From assembly GCA_003153055.1 (NCBI GenBank), contig PMBV01000187.1, forward strand, positions 215 to 49,610: a stretch of DNA of 49,396 bases, read 5' to 3'. The position numbers and the translations under genes are program-made. Source of the DNA: Myxococcales bacterium. GTDB taxonomy: Bacteria > Myxococcota > Myxococcia > Myxococcales > Myxococcaceae. The notes under the pieces were generated by a model. The model had not been told where the DNA came from. It saw only the letters and a program-made list of their open reading frames with translations, and made no database searches. This document shows positions 1-10,419 of this stretch, piece by piece (position 1 is the first letter of the stretch; every line of letters starts with the position of its first letter).

Positions 1-21
1 GCTTCCATCGCGGAGAGGCGG

Positions 22-213
22 CGGCAGGGGCCCGGCCCATCGACAGAGGCGGTCTGGCCAGCGCATCGCCCCGAGATCGCGGTGAGCGCAGCGGCCACGA
101 GCCCGGCCCTGCACCACTCGACCGACCGGCCGAGGGGCTCGTGGTGCTCGCCGGTGCCCCCGCCTCGCTCGCAGAGCCCGAAGCCCCAGGGCAGTGCCAG
201 CAATCATCGAGCC
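22..213 (+). repeat. Dispersed intergenic repeat, copy A
   Basis: Noncoding stretch of about 190 bases before the first gene. It aligns with 22928-23122 in the same orientation and with 23406-23532 in inverse orientation. Shared blocks include GGCGGTCTGGCCAGC near its start, a CCACTCGAC...ACCGGCC block in the middle and GCAATCATCGAGCC at its end (200-213). Copies differ by many substitutions, so the family is old. No coding frame is conserved between copies. The rest of 1-321 shows nothing else I recognise. Confidence 0.6.
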
Positions 214-321
214 ATAGCCCCAACTCAACTCGAGCGCGCTCTCTCAGCCGGTTGCGCCCAACGCCGTGACACGTGTTCCGCGGCGGCTCGTCAGCGGAAA
301 TCGAGGTAGAACGGCTGGGTC

Positions 322-1200
322 ATGTGGGTCGCCCTGCTCCTCCTCGCTCAGCCGGCCAACCCGTACTTCGCCAACGGGCAGGCGCTGGCCCAGAAGCTCA
401 AGTTCGCCGAGGCCATCGAGCAGTTGAAGGTGGCGCGCCAGGTACCGGGCGCTCCCGAGCTGGTGCAAGTGCTCGAGCTGCTCGGCACTTGCCTGGTCGC
501 CGAGGGAGCTCGCAAGGACGCCGAGTCGGTCTTCGCCGAGCTCCTCGAGCTCAGGCCGGAGCACGAGCTGGAGCGGGCCACGTCACCGAAGATTTCCGAG
601 GTCTTCCTCGACGTGAAGCACCGCCTCTACCCGGGGGATTCAGTTACCCTTCGGCTCGTTGCCTCGCGAGACGGCGAGGAGCTGGTGCAGGTGCAGGACC
701 CCTACAGGAAGGTCGCCCACTTCGCCTTCGTGGCGAGGGACGACGGCGGGCCGTGGAAGGAAGCGCTCGTCACGCCCAACGAAACCAGCCTTCGCCTCGT
801 CGTCGCGCCTCGTCCGGGGCACTCCGTCGAATGGTACCTCGAGGCGCGCGAGGAGGAGGGGCGGGTCCTCGCCTCGCTGGGGAACGCCGAGGAGCCACAG
901 CGGCGCGCGGTGGCCTTGGTCGGCCCGATGCTGGTGGCGCACGCGACGCCCCGGCTCGAGCGGGTGCCGGCCTGGGTGGCAGTTGGGTTGTCAGTCGTCG
1001 CTGGGCTCGTGGGCGCGCTGCTCCAGGCCCAGTCGCTGGACCTGGCGCTCCGGTCCCAGCAGGGTGCTCCGCCCAACGACTGGGCTGACACGGCGCGGGC
1101 CACCCATCAGCGGGCCGTCACCGACGCGACCGTGGCGACGGGCCTCTTCATCGGAGCCGGCCTCGCCGCGGCGACCGGCGTGGTGCTCTTCGTATGGTGA
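322..1200 (+). CDS. TPR-like membrane protein of unknown function
   Basis: 292 aa. It begins with a short hydrophobic signal-like segment (MWVALLLLAQPA), so the bulk is probably exported. Residues about 13-90 read as helical tetratricopeptide-like repeats (repeated A/L/F spacing, FAEAIEQLK and DAESVFAELLELRP). A beta-rich middle follows, and the C-terminus holds two hydrophobic helices near residues 215-232 and 272-291. Its stop overlaps the next start by 7 bases, so it is translationally coupled to the lipoprotein and probably shares an operon with the Ser/Thr kinase. Such TPR-plus-membrane-anchor proteins next to kinases are common in myxobacteria. The function is not known. Confidence 0.7.
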   Translation: MWVALLLLAQPANPYFANGQALAQKLKFAEAIEQLKVARQVPGAPELVQVLELLGTCLVAEGARKDAESVFAELLELRPEHELERATSPKISEVFLDVKHRLYPGDSVTLRLVASRDGEELVQVQDPYRKVAHFAFVARDDGGPWKEALVTPNETSLRLVVAPRPGHSVEWYLEAREEEGRVLASLGNAEEPQRRAVALVGPMLVAHATPRLERVPAWVAVGLSVVAGLVGALLQAQSLDLALRSQQGAPPNDWADTARATHQRAVTDATVATGLFIGAGLAAATGVVLFVW

Positions 1201-1871
1201 AACGCTCCTTCGCGTTGATGTTGACCGCCGCCGCGCTGACGACGCGCTGCTTTCCTGGGCCGCTCGACGCCACCGGCAAGCGCTGCGAGGCGACCCGGCC
1301 ATGCGGCGACGGTTTCGTGTGTTTCGATGACGTTTGCTTCAGGGAAGGAGAGGTCGACGCCGGGCCCGACAACTGGCTGCCCAACGGCGACTTCGAGCTC
1401 TTCTTCCCCGATGGTGGATGCCCGGGTTGGGTGGCCAAACCCGGGAAGCTGACCGAGGAGACCGTGAATCCCCATGGCGGGCACTCAGCGGTGCGGCTGT
1501 GGGGGCAGCGCGGCGACGGAGGCAACGCGCCCGCGATGGTGCCCCTGGTCGCCCTTCCCGACCCGAAGAGTGGGCAGACTTGGTGCGTGGAGGCCTGGCT
1601 GCGAACCGTGCCGACCGACGCGGGCTTCAACGTGCAGCTCACCATTCGTGAAACGCTCGACGGCGGCGCGCAGCGAGGCCCCACCGCCACGTCCCGTACC
1701 ATCGGCCGCGACTGGGTGCGGCTCGAGAACTCCTACACGCCGACGGTCGATGGGGTGAGCCTCGACGCGCGCATCGGCTTCGGCGTCTCTCCCGGCAACA
1801 CCACTGACGCCATCATCGTCGATGACTTGCGGCTCAAACGCTCGGCGACGGATACCTGCCTCTGGCCTTGA
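1194..1871 (+). CDS. Secreted protein with a carbohydrate-binding-like domain
   Basis: 225 aa. The N-terminus is a signal peptide ending near TTRCF, so a lipoprotein is likely. A short Cys-rich piece (RCEATRPCGDGFVCFDDVC, about residues 27-46) resembles the myxobacterial small Cys motif. From NWLPNGDFEL (about residue 59) to the end the protein has the layout of a CBM4/9-like beta-sandwich: an N-G-D-F-E opening, a central GHSAVRLWG, a QTWCVEAWLR strand and an IIVDDLRL close. Ligand unknown. The start overlaps the upstream stop, and the kinase starts 26 bases downstream, so the three genes look co-transcribed. Confidence 0.65.
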   Translation: MVKRSFALMLTAAALTTRCFPGPLDATGKRCEATRPCGDGFVCFDDVCFREGEVDAGPDNWLPNGDFELFFPDGGCPGWVAKPGKLTEETVNPHGGHSAVRLWGQRGDGGNAPAMVPLVALPDPKSGQTWCVEAWLRTVPTDAGFNVQLTIRETLDGGAQRGPTATSRTIGRDWVRLENSYTPTVDGVSLDARIGFGVSPGNTTDAIIVDDLRLKRSATDTCLWP

Positions 1872-1896
1872 GCCCTGGCGATTCGTAGGGTGAGGC

Positions 1897-3582
1897 ATGG
1901 CCTCGGGCATGCGGTTCGGGCAGTACGAGCTCGGTGCGCGATTGGCCGCGGGGGGCATGGGCGAGGTGTTCGTCGCCCGCCGACGAGGCGCCGAGGCCTT
2001 CGAGAAGGAGGTGGCGCTCAAGCTCCTCTTGCCCCATCTCGCCGATGACCAGGACTTCGTGACCCGCTTCTTCGACGAGGCTCGCCTCGCGGCGCGGATG
2101 AACCACCCAAACATCGTGCAGATTTTCGACGTGGGAGAGGTCGACGGCCGACCCTACCTGGCCATGGCGCTCATCGAGGGCGTCAGCTTGAGCGCGCTGC
2201 TCCGCGCCGTCGCCGCCCGGGGAGCGCTGGTGCCGCTGCCGCTGGTGCGCCTCATCGCCACCGGCCTGCTCGAGGCCCTCGCCTACGCTCACGGGCTCAC
2301 CGACGCCGCCGGGCAATCGCTGCACGTCATTCATCGAGACGTGTCGCCCTCGAACGTGCTCCTCTCGAGCGCTGGAGCCGTCTTCCTGAACGACTTCGGC
2401 CTGGCCAAGGCGACGACGAATATCCACGCCACTCGCCCGGGTACCCTGAGAGGCAAGGCGGCCTACGTCGCTCCCGAGCAGATCGAGCGCGGCGCGCCGC
2501 CGGTGACGCGCCAAGCCGACCTCTTCTCGGCTGGCGTCACCCTCTACCATTTGCTCACCCTGGTCTCTCCCTTCTGGCGAGCGAGCGACGTCCGCACCAT
2601 GGAGGCCGTGCTGCGCGAGTCGCCCCAGCCTTCCGGCGAGCTGCGCGCCGACGTCGGCCCCGCGATGGCGCAGGCCCTCGAGCGCGCGTTGGCGAAGTCG
2701 CCCGGGGAGCGCTTCACCTCGGCCCGTGCCTTCAGGGAGGCCTTCGTCGATGGTCCGGTGGCGAGCGCCCCCGAGCTCGGAGACTACGTCGCCAGCTGGT
2801 GCGGCCAGGCCCTGGCGGTCTTCACTCACCCGACGAGCGGCGGCTCCGTTGAGGCCCACACTGCCTCCCTCGGCCCCGAGGACGATGATGCACCCCTGGT
2901 CCCGTCGGGCCGGCGTTGGTGGCTTCTCGCCGCGGCCGCGATGGGGCTGGTGGTCCTCGGAGGATTGGGTTGGTGGCTCCTTCAGCCGGCTTCAGTGAGT
3001 GACGAGGCTGCGACGTCGGCCGTCCCCGATGCGAGCGCGGCCGAATTGCCGAGCTCGGTGGAGGGAGCTGCTGCGCCGAGCGAACCGGGCGCTGTCACCG
3101 AGCGAGCTGACGCGGCGACGCTGGAGGTCGGGCCTTCGCCTGAGGAGCATCGCGCAGACCTCCGAGGTCCGTCCGGCACGCAGGAGGACGAGGCCCGTAT
3201 CGACTCAGAGGCTCCGCCACGGCGAGCCGAGCTTTCGCGATCGCCAGGGAAGCCAACGGAGGGCACGCCGGGCCACCTGAGAACGGTGTCGCGACAGCGT
3301 CTCGCCCAGCCCGGGGGCAGCTCGGAGCGGCGGCGCGCCGACCCCTCAACGGCAGGGCCTCCGGTCGTCGCACCAGTTCGGCTCGGCTACCTGACGGCTG
3401 ACGCGAGACCATGGGCGGCGGTGCTGCTCGACGGGCGTGAGGTCGAGCGCACCCCCGTGTCACGGTTTCCGATTCCGGCTGGGCGCCATCAGCTGGTGCT
3501 TCGAGGTCCGCAAGGGGAGGTCGACGCGCGCAGCATCGTGGTGGAGGAAGGTCAGGTGGTGACCGTGCGCGCGGAGTTCTGA
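1897..3582 (+). CDS. Membrane-anchored Ser/Thr protein kinase
   Basis: 561 aa, Hanks-type kinase. Visible motifs are the glycine loop LAAGGMGEVFVA, the catalytic lysine in VALKLL (K42), HRDVSPSN with catalytic D148, DFG (D166) and YVAPEQ. The kinase domain covers about residues 9-280. One transmembrane helix lies near residues 348-366 after RRWW, followed by a low-complexity Ala/Ser/Pro/Glu stretch. The C-terminal 65 residues look like a PEGA-type extracytoplasmic domain (AAVLLDGREVERTPV...IPAGRHQLVL). The kinase is therefore cytoplasmic and the sensor periplasmic. An FHA-domain sigma54 activator lies 120 bases downstream and is the obvious candidate output, because FHA domains bind phosphothreonine. 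Confidence 0.93.
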   Translation: MASGMRFGQYELGARLAAGGMGEVFVARRRGAEAFEKEVALKLLLPHLADDQDFVTRFFDEARLAARMNHPNIVQIFDVGEVDGRPYLAMALIEGVSLSALLRAVAARGALVPLPLVRLIATGLLEALAYAHGLTDAAGQSLHVIHRDVSPSNVLLSSAGAVFLNDFGLAKATTNIHATRPGTLRGKAAYVAPEQIERGAPPVTRQADLFSAGVTLYHLLTLVSPFWRASDVRTMEAVLRESPQPSGELRADVGPAMAQALERALAKSPGERFTSARAFREAFVDGPVASAPELGDYVASWCGQALAVFTHPTSGGSVEAHTASLGPEDDDAPLVPSGRRWWLLAAAAMGLVVLGGLGWWLLQPASVSDEAATSAVPDASAAELPSSVEGAAAPSEPGAVTERADAATLEVGPSPEEHRADLRGPSGTQEDEARIDSEAPPRRAELSRSPGKPTEGTPGHLRTVSRQRLAQPGGSSERRRADPSTAGPPVVAPVRLGYLTADARPWAAVLLDGREVERTPVSRFPIPAGRHQLVLRGPQGEVDARSIVVEEGQVVTVRAEF

Positions 3583-3591
3583 GCACCCCGC

Positions 3592-3643
3592 AGCGTGCGC
3601 GTTCGAGGTTGTCCTGACGTGACGAAACGCGCACGCTGGTCCC
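3592..3643. repeat. Conserved intergenic hairpin element, copy 1
   Basis: Inverted repeat AGCGTGCGCG (3592-3601) / CGCGCACGCT (3628-3637) with a 26-base loop; counting the adjoining TT/AA the arms reach 12 bases. The right arm is followed by GGTCCC. The same arms, the same 26-base loop length and the same GGTCCC tail recur at 23338-23389, while the loop sequences differ. It starts 10 bases after the kinase stop. It could act as a terminator or RNA stabiliser or be a mobile palindromic element; there is no U-tract. Confidence 0.6.
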
Positions 3644-3702
3644 TCGAGTGTTCCCGGGCCCAGCCAGAGTCATTCACTCCCTGCTAGGCTGTCTTCGCCT
3701 CC

Positions 3703-4983
3703 ATGAACCCCGGCGTGCTCCCCGAGACGGCCAGCCTTGGCCACGGTGTTTCTTCGGCTCGTCCTCAGCCGGCGAGGTTGCTCGTGACGGCGGGGCCCGA
3801 CGAGGGTCGCGCTGTGGAGTTGCTCGAGGGCACTGCCATCGTCGGCACGCACCCGAGCTGCACGCTGCGGCTCACGGACCCGTCGGTCTCTCGTCAACAC
3901 GCGGCCATCGAGCTCCTCGGGGGCAAGGTGCGGGTGAAGGACCTCGATTCGAAGAACGGCACCCGTTACCTGGGGAATCGCTTCGACCGCATGGAGCTGC
4001 CGCTCGGCGCCTCGCTCGAGTTGGGTCAGACCTGGCTCAGCGTGCTGCCGGCGGTCGTCCCGACGAGGCTTTCGGAGCACGAGGAGCTCGAGGGGCTCCT
4101 GGGTCGGTCGGTCGCCATGCGGCGGCTCTTCGCGCAGGTAGAGCAGGTCGCGCCCACCGATGCGTCGGTCCTCATTCACGGGCCCACCGGCTCGGGGAAA
4201 GAGGGCGTCGCCCGGGCCATTCATGCGCGCTCCCCTCGCCGCGGCGGCCCCTTCGTGGTGTTCGATTGCGGGCTGGCCTCCGAGAGCCTGATGCAGGCCG
4301 CTCTCTTCGGGCACGTGAAGGGCGCGTTCACCGGCGCGGTGAAGGACGCCACCGGTGCCCTGGAGCGAGCCGACGGCGGGGTCCTCTTCTTCGACGAGGT
4401 AGCCGAGCTGCCCCTCGAGTTGCAGCCGGCGCTCCTGCGGGTGCTCGAGCGGCACACGTTTCAGCGAGTGGGTGACGGCCGGGTTCGTGAGAGCGACTTC
4501 CGCGTGCTGGCCGCCACGCACCACGACCTCTGGCAGCGAGCCCAGTCTGGTGCCTTCCGCCTCGACCTCTACTACCGCCTCGCCGCGCTGGTGCTCGAGG
4601 TCCCGCCGCTGAGCGAGCGCCTCGAGGACATTCCCCTGCTGGCCCATCGCTTCGCGGCGCAGGCGGGCGCCGAGCAGCCCCTCGAGGCCTCCACCCTGGC
4701 GGCGCTGTGCCACCCCTGGGAGGGCAATGTTCGTGAGCTCAAAAACGCCGTCGAGCGTTTCCTCACGCTGGGGCCCGAGGCCCTCTTCGACACCGCGGGC
4801 AGAGCGGGTACGGCGGTGGATTTTCACGCGTCCCGGGAGCGGGCGCTCCGGCAGTTCGAGCGCTCGTACCTCGAGGCGCTGCTGGCCCGTCACGGGGGGA
4901 ACGCCTCGGCAGCGGCGCGGGAGGCGGGCATCGCCCGGAGTTACCTCTACAAGCTCCTCGACACCCACGGCCTCAAGCGGTGA
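3703..4983 (+). CDS. FHA-domain sigma54-dependent transcriptional activator
   Basis: 426 aa. An FHA domain covers about residues 25-105 (GRAVELLEGTAIVGTHPSCTL, then SVSRQHAAIE and DSKNGTRYLG, the phosphothreonine-binding signature). The AAA+ domain follows with Walker A GPTGSGKE (160-167), the sigma54-contacting loop GAFTGA (207-212) and a FFDEV Walker B. The last 40 residues form a Fis-type helix-turn-helix (NASAAAREAGIARSYLYKLL). The architecture is that of myxobacterial FHA enhancer-binding proteins, which use Ser/Thr phosphorylation instead of a two-component receiver. The kinase directly upstream is the likely partner. It converges on phoU with only 10 bases between stops. Confidence 0.95.
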   Translation: MNPGVLPETASLGHGVSSARPQPARLLVTAGPDEGRAVELLEGTAIVGTHPSCTLRLTDPSVSRQHAAIELLGGKVRVKDLDSKNGTRYLGNRFDRMELPLGASLELGQTWLSVLPAVVPTRLSEHEELEGLLGRSVAMRRLFAQVEQVAPTDASVLIHGPTGSGKEGVARAIHARSPRRGGPFVVFDCGLASESLMQAALFGHVKGAFTGAVKDATGALERADGGVLFFDEVAELPLELQPALLRVLERHTFQRVGDGRVRESDFRVLAATHHDLWQRAQSGAFRLDLYYRLAALVLEVPPLSERLEDIPLLAHRFAAQAGAEQPLEASTLAALCHPWEGNVRELKNAVERFLTLGPEALFDTAGRAGTAVDFHASRERALRQFERSYLEALLARHGGNASAAAREAGIARSYLYKLLDTHGLKR

Positions 4984-4993
4984 GGTTCGAGTC

Positions 4994-5704
4994 TCAGCCC
5001 TTGGGTGGCTCGGGCGGGCGGCGCTCGAGGCGGCGGCTCCGAGGGTGGCGGATGTCGGTGCCATTCACCATGTAGACGACCATCTCGGCGACGTTCATGG
5101 CGTGGTCGCCGATGCGCTCCAGGTGTTTGCCGATGAACATGAGGGCCGTCGCCCGGCGAATGTACCTGGTGTCCTCCATCATCAAGGCCAGCTCCTCGGC
5201 GAAGAACTTGAGGAAGAGCGCGTCGAGCAGGTCGTCGCCCGCGAGGACCTCCTCGGCGGCCGCGGCGTCGGAGGCCACGAAGGCGTCGAGGGCCTTCTTC
5301 ACCTGTGACTGGGCCGCCTCGGCCAGGCGGTAGAGTGAAGGCGACGGCGGCATCGGCGCGGCCTGGTTCAAGTCGACCACTCGCTCGGCGATGTTCACCG
5401 CCAGGTCGCCGCAGCGCTCGAGGTCGGTGACGATTTTCAGCGCGGTGGTGATGAGCCTGAGGTCGCTCGCCGCGGGCTGCCGGAGCGCGAGGATGCGCCG
5501 GCACGCTTCGTCGATGTCGACCTCGAGGCGGTTGATCTCCGCGTCGTCGTCGATGACCTGGTTGGCGAGCCCCGAGTCGCGCTCGGCCAGGGCCTTGAGG
5601 CTCTGCTCCACCGCGGCGTGGACCCGGGCTCCCATGCGAAGGAGCCGCTCGCGAACGCTGTACAGGTCTCGCTCGAACGCCTTGTCGGTGTGCTCCGAGG
5701 TCAT
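4994..5704 (-). CDS. phoU: Phosphate signalling protein PhoU
   Basis: 236 aa from the ATG at 5704. PhoU is a cytoplasmic two-repeat helical bundle that dampens the PhoR/PhoB phosphate response with the Pst transporter. Both repeats are visible: EIDRLE-type EINRLEVDIDEACRRILALRQPAASDLRLI with DLERCGDLAVNIAERV, then the second half ending KHLERIGDHAMNVAEMVVYMVNG. Both carry the E-R-x-G-D metal-binding signature. The frame is open to 5812, but the family's usual N-terminus begins around TSEHTDKAFERDL, so I chose 5704; 5719 is an alternative. No pst or pho genes are adjacent, so it is separated from its usual operon. Confidence 0.92.
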   Translation of the reverse strand: MTSEHTDKAFERDLYSVRERLLRMGARVHAAVEQSLKALAERDSGLANQVIDDDAEINRLEVDIDEACRRILALRQPAASDLRLITTALKIVTDLERCGDLAVNIAERVVDLNQAAPMPPSPSLYRLAEAAQSQVKKALDAFVASDAAAAEEVLAGDDLLDALFLKFFAEELALMMEDTRYIRRATALMFIGKHLERIGDHAMNVAEMVVYMVNGTDIRHPRSRRLERRPPEPPKG

Positions 5705-5894
5705 GGTGCTGGCCACCATACTCGGAAGCCCGGCCGTCGTGGCGCTGGGCACTGAAGTGCGACCGGCGAGGGGGGCCTTGGAGCGCTCGAGCTCCAGCGC
5801 CCCGAAGTTCATTGTACCATCTTGCCCAGGCGTTATCGTTGGGTCCTGAGGCGCGGGGCGCGGGACACGTTCTGATCGAGAAGAGGGGGCTTCG

Positions 5895-7391
5895 ATGATT
5901 GCGTTGAGACGAATGGCGCTGGGCTTCGCTTTGGCACTTGTCGGCTGTGGCGGTTGCGGGCAGCACGAGGTGCTCGTCTACGGCAGGCTCACCGACTCAT
6001 CTGGGCAGACGCCGTCAGCCGCGGGGAAGGTGACCGTGAGCGGGAAGTCGGTGGACACCAACGAGAGCGGGTTCTTCAGCATCAGCGTGGTGCCCGACAC
6101 CGAGCTCGCTCTGGCGGCCAAGGTGAAGGGCTACGCTCCGACCCAGAAGTCGTTCACCGCGCCGGCGCAGGCGAGCACCTTCGTTCAGGTGACGCTGCTG
6201 GCGTGGAAGGCCACCACCCAGTTCGAGGCCGCGTCGGGCGGGACCATTTCCACCGGCGCCACGAGTCTCACCTTCCCGGCTAGCGCCCTCAACGCCACCG
6301 GCATGGTGACCGTGCACCTCTCCCACCTCGACCCCTCGAGTGAGGGTGAGCGTGGGGCCTTTCCCGGCGGCTTCGTGACGAGTGACGGGAAGCTGCTCGA
6401 GAGCTTCGGGGCGCTGGCCGTGCTGGTGGAGGACTCCAGCGGCGCGGAGGTCAACCTGAAGAGCGGGCAGACGGCGACGGCGAAGCTCGAGGTCGTCTCG
6501 TCGACGGCCGACTCGGTTCCCCTGTGGTCGTTCGACGAGGGCACCGGCCGCTGGAAGCAGGAGGGCTCGCTCACTGGCTGTGCCACGGGCGCCTGCGATG
6601 CACAGCTCCCGCATCTCTCGTGGTGGAACGCGGACCAGGTGTACGAGACCACCTGCCTCAAGGCCTGCGCCAACAACAAGGCCGGCAACCCAGCGGTGGG
6701 CGTTTCCCTGGAGGCTCGGGGCACCAGCTACAACGGGGTGAGCTACGGCACGACGGGCGCCGACGGGTGCGCGTGCCTCGATGTTCGCCGCGGGTCGACG
6801 CTCAGCATCGTCGGGGTCACCTCGGGAGGCATCGTCGGTCCGGTGAGCCAGACCACCGCCACCACCGCGTCCACCTGCTCCACGGGGAGCTGCGCGACGC
6901 TCCCCAGCCCGCTCATCGTCGAGACGCCGAAGTTCCAGGCCATTCTCACCTGGGCCGAGAACCCGAGTGACCTCGACTCGCACTTCACCGGACCGTGCCC
7001 GTCGGGCGAGACGAATTGCACCAACGGCCGGTTCCACGTCTCGTTCAGGAGCCGTGGCAGCCTCGTCGAGCCGCCCTACGCGTTCCTCGACACCGACGAC
7101 ACCAGCGGCTTCGGGCCGGAGATCACCTCGCTCACGCAATGCACGGCCGGCGTCTACCGCTTCTCGGTGAACCTCTACTCGGGCAGCCCCGGCATCGAGC
7201 AGTCGAGCGCGAAGGTGGTGGTGGTGCTCCCCGACGGGACGGTCGCCGAGCGCACGCCACCGACGTCGAACCCGAACGCCGGCATCGTGTGGGTGGTGGG
7301 AGATCTCTCGTGCAATGCCTCGTGCGGGTGCTCGTGGTCGGTGGTCGACCGCTACACCGACGAGAGCGCCACCAACGGCTACGACCCGTAA
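5895..7391 (+). CDS. Lipoprotein with carboxypeptidase-regulatory-like domain
   Basis: 498 aa, preceded by a clear ribosome site (AGAGGGGG). Signal peptide with lipobox LVGC. Residues about 28-105 form a carboxypeptidase-regulatory-like beta-sandwich (VYGRLTDSSGQTPSAAGKVTVSG...TNESGFFSISV). The middle (about 110-260) resembles the FAM171/CILP-like region seen in other bacterial lipoproteins, with PLWSFDEGTGRWKQEGSL. A Cys-rich CLKACANNK segment precedes a second sandwich-like repeat. The end contains LTWAENPSDLDSHFTGP, like the YfaP-type domain, which often carries a D-L-D-S-H motif. It is probably surface-exposed or periplasmic with an adhesive or binding role; no enzyme motif is seen. It is divergent from phoU. 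Confidence 0.75.
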   Translation: MIALRRMALGFALALVGCGGCGQHEVLVYGRLTDSSGQTPSAAGKVTVSGKSVDTNESGFFSISVVPDTELALAAKVKGYAPTQKSFTAPAQASTFVQVTLLAWKATTQFEAASGGTISTGATSLTFPASALNATGMVTVHLSHLDPSSEGERGAFPGGFVTSDGKLLESFGALAVLVEDSSGAEVNLKSGQTATAKLEVVSSTADSVPLWSFDEGTGRWKQEGSLTGCATGACDAQLPHLSWWNADQVYETTCLKACANNKAGNPAVGVSLEARGTSYNGVSYGTTGADGCACLDVRRGSTLSIVGVTSGGIVGPVSQTTATTASTCSTGSCATLPSPLIVETPKFQAILTWAENPSDLDSHFTGPCPSGETNCTNGRFHVSFRSRGSLVEPPYAFLDTDDTSGFGPEITSLTQCTAGVYRFSVNLYSGSPGIEQSSAKVVVVLPDGTVAERTPPTSNPNAGIVWVVGDLSCNASCGCSWSVVDRYTDESATNGYDP

Positions 7392-7423
7392 CGAGCGTCC
7401 GGTGAGCGAAGTATCGTGCCGGC

Positions 7424-7897
7424 ATGCGCCACGAGATCGTCGAAGCCCCAGCCGAGCCGCTCCACGGCAGTCCCCAGCTCTTCCTCGCTGGGGGCATCAC
7501 CGGCTGTCCCGACTGGCAGGAGACCATGGCCGAGCACCTCGCGTCTGGCTCCGACCCGCTGGGCCCGGAGTGGGTGCTGGTGAACCCGCGTCGCCGCGAC
7601 TGGCCTGACGACCCCGTCGAGATAGAGCGTCAGATCGCCTGGGAGCACCGCCACCTCAAGTCGGCCAGGGCGATCCTCTTCTGGTTCCCCTCGGAGACGC
7701 TCTGTCCCATCACCCTCTATGAGCTGGGCGCCTGGAGCCAGAGCAGCAAGCCGCTCTTCGTCGGGGTTCACCCTGGCTACCAGCGGCGCCTCGATGTCGT
7801 CGTCCAGACCCGTCTGGCCCGGCCCGACGTCACCGTGACGAGCTCCCTCGCGGAGCTTGCGGCCGCCGTGCAGCGAGGGCTCCTGCCCCCGCGCTGA
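7424..7897 (+). CDS. Nucleoside 2-deoxyribosyltransferase-like protein
   Basis: 157 aa, no signal peptide. The protein fits the nucleoside 2-deoxyribosyltransferase-like family: QLFLAGGIT at residues about 18-26, GPEWVLVNPRR, an acidic/aromatic core and IAWEHRHLKSARAILFWFPSET, followed by TLYELGAW with the conserved glutamate, and a closing hydrophobic strand VTVTSSLAEL. Members exchange or hydrolyse the N-glycosidic bond of (deoxy)nucleosides or related compounds; the true substrate here is unknown. It is a single gene between a lipoprotein and the isoamylase. Confidence 0.75.
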   Translation: MRHEIVEAPAEPLHGSPQLFLAGGITGCPDWQETMAEHLASGSDPLGPEWVLVNPRRRDWPDDPVEIERQIAWEHRHLKSARAILFWFPSETLCPITLYELGAWSQSSKPLFVGVHPGYQRRLDVVVQTRLARPDVTVTSSLAELAAAVQRGLLPPR

Positions 7898-8075
7898 CCC
7901 CCGTCCCCGCATCTCCGTCCCCGCCCGCGCACCCGCACGCGCACGCGCACCCGGCAGTTGAGCTTCCGTCCCGCCTCACTCCAAACCCTGACAAGCGGCA
8001 ACTGGACTGGCATCCGTGGGTTTCACCTTCCCCATCCGTCCGCTAGACTCCCCCCACTCCCCGGTTCCAGTCTGT

Positions 8076-8079
8076 GAGG
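8076..8079 (+). promoter_or_regulatory. Ribosome binding site deciding the isoamylase start
   Basis: GAGG sits 6 bases before the ATG at 8086. The frame also has a GTG at 8074, but it has no such site and would overlap this one, so 8086 is preferred. The preceding 7898-7970 is a C-rich simple sequence with repeated GCAC units. Confidence 0.55.
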
Positions 8080-8085
8080 TACCCC

Positions 8086-10398
<2,313 letters not shown>

Positions 10399-10419
10399 GG
10401 TCGCCCGCTCCCCGGGCCG

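Noticed and set aside
4981..4996. tRNA T-arm-like GGTTCGAGTCTCA
   Set aside because: Lies at the junction of two convergent genes and no acceptor, D or anticodon stem can be drawn around it.
7898..7970. C-rich GCAC/CCCG repeats as a possible regulatory array
   Set aside because: Short irregular simple sequence without inverted symmetry; likely neutral.
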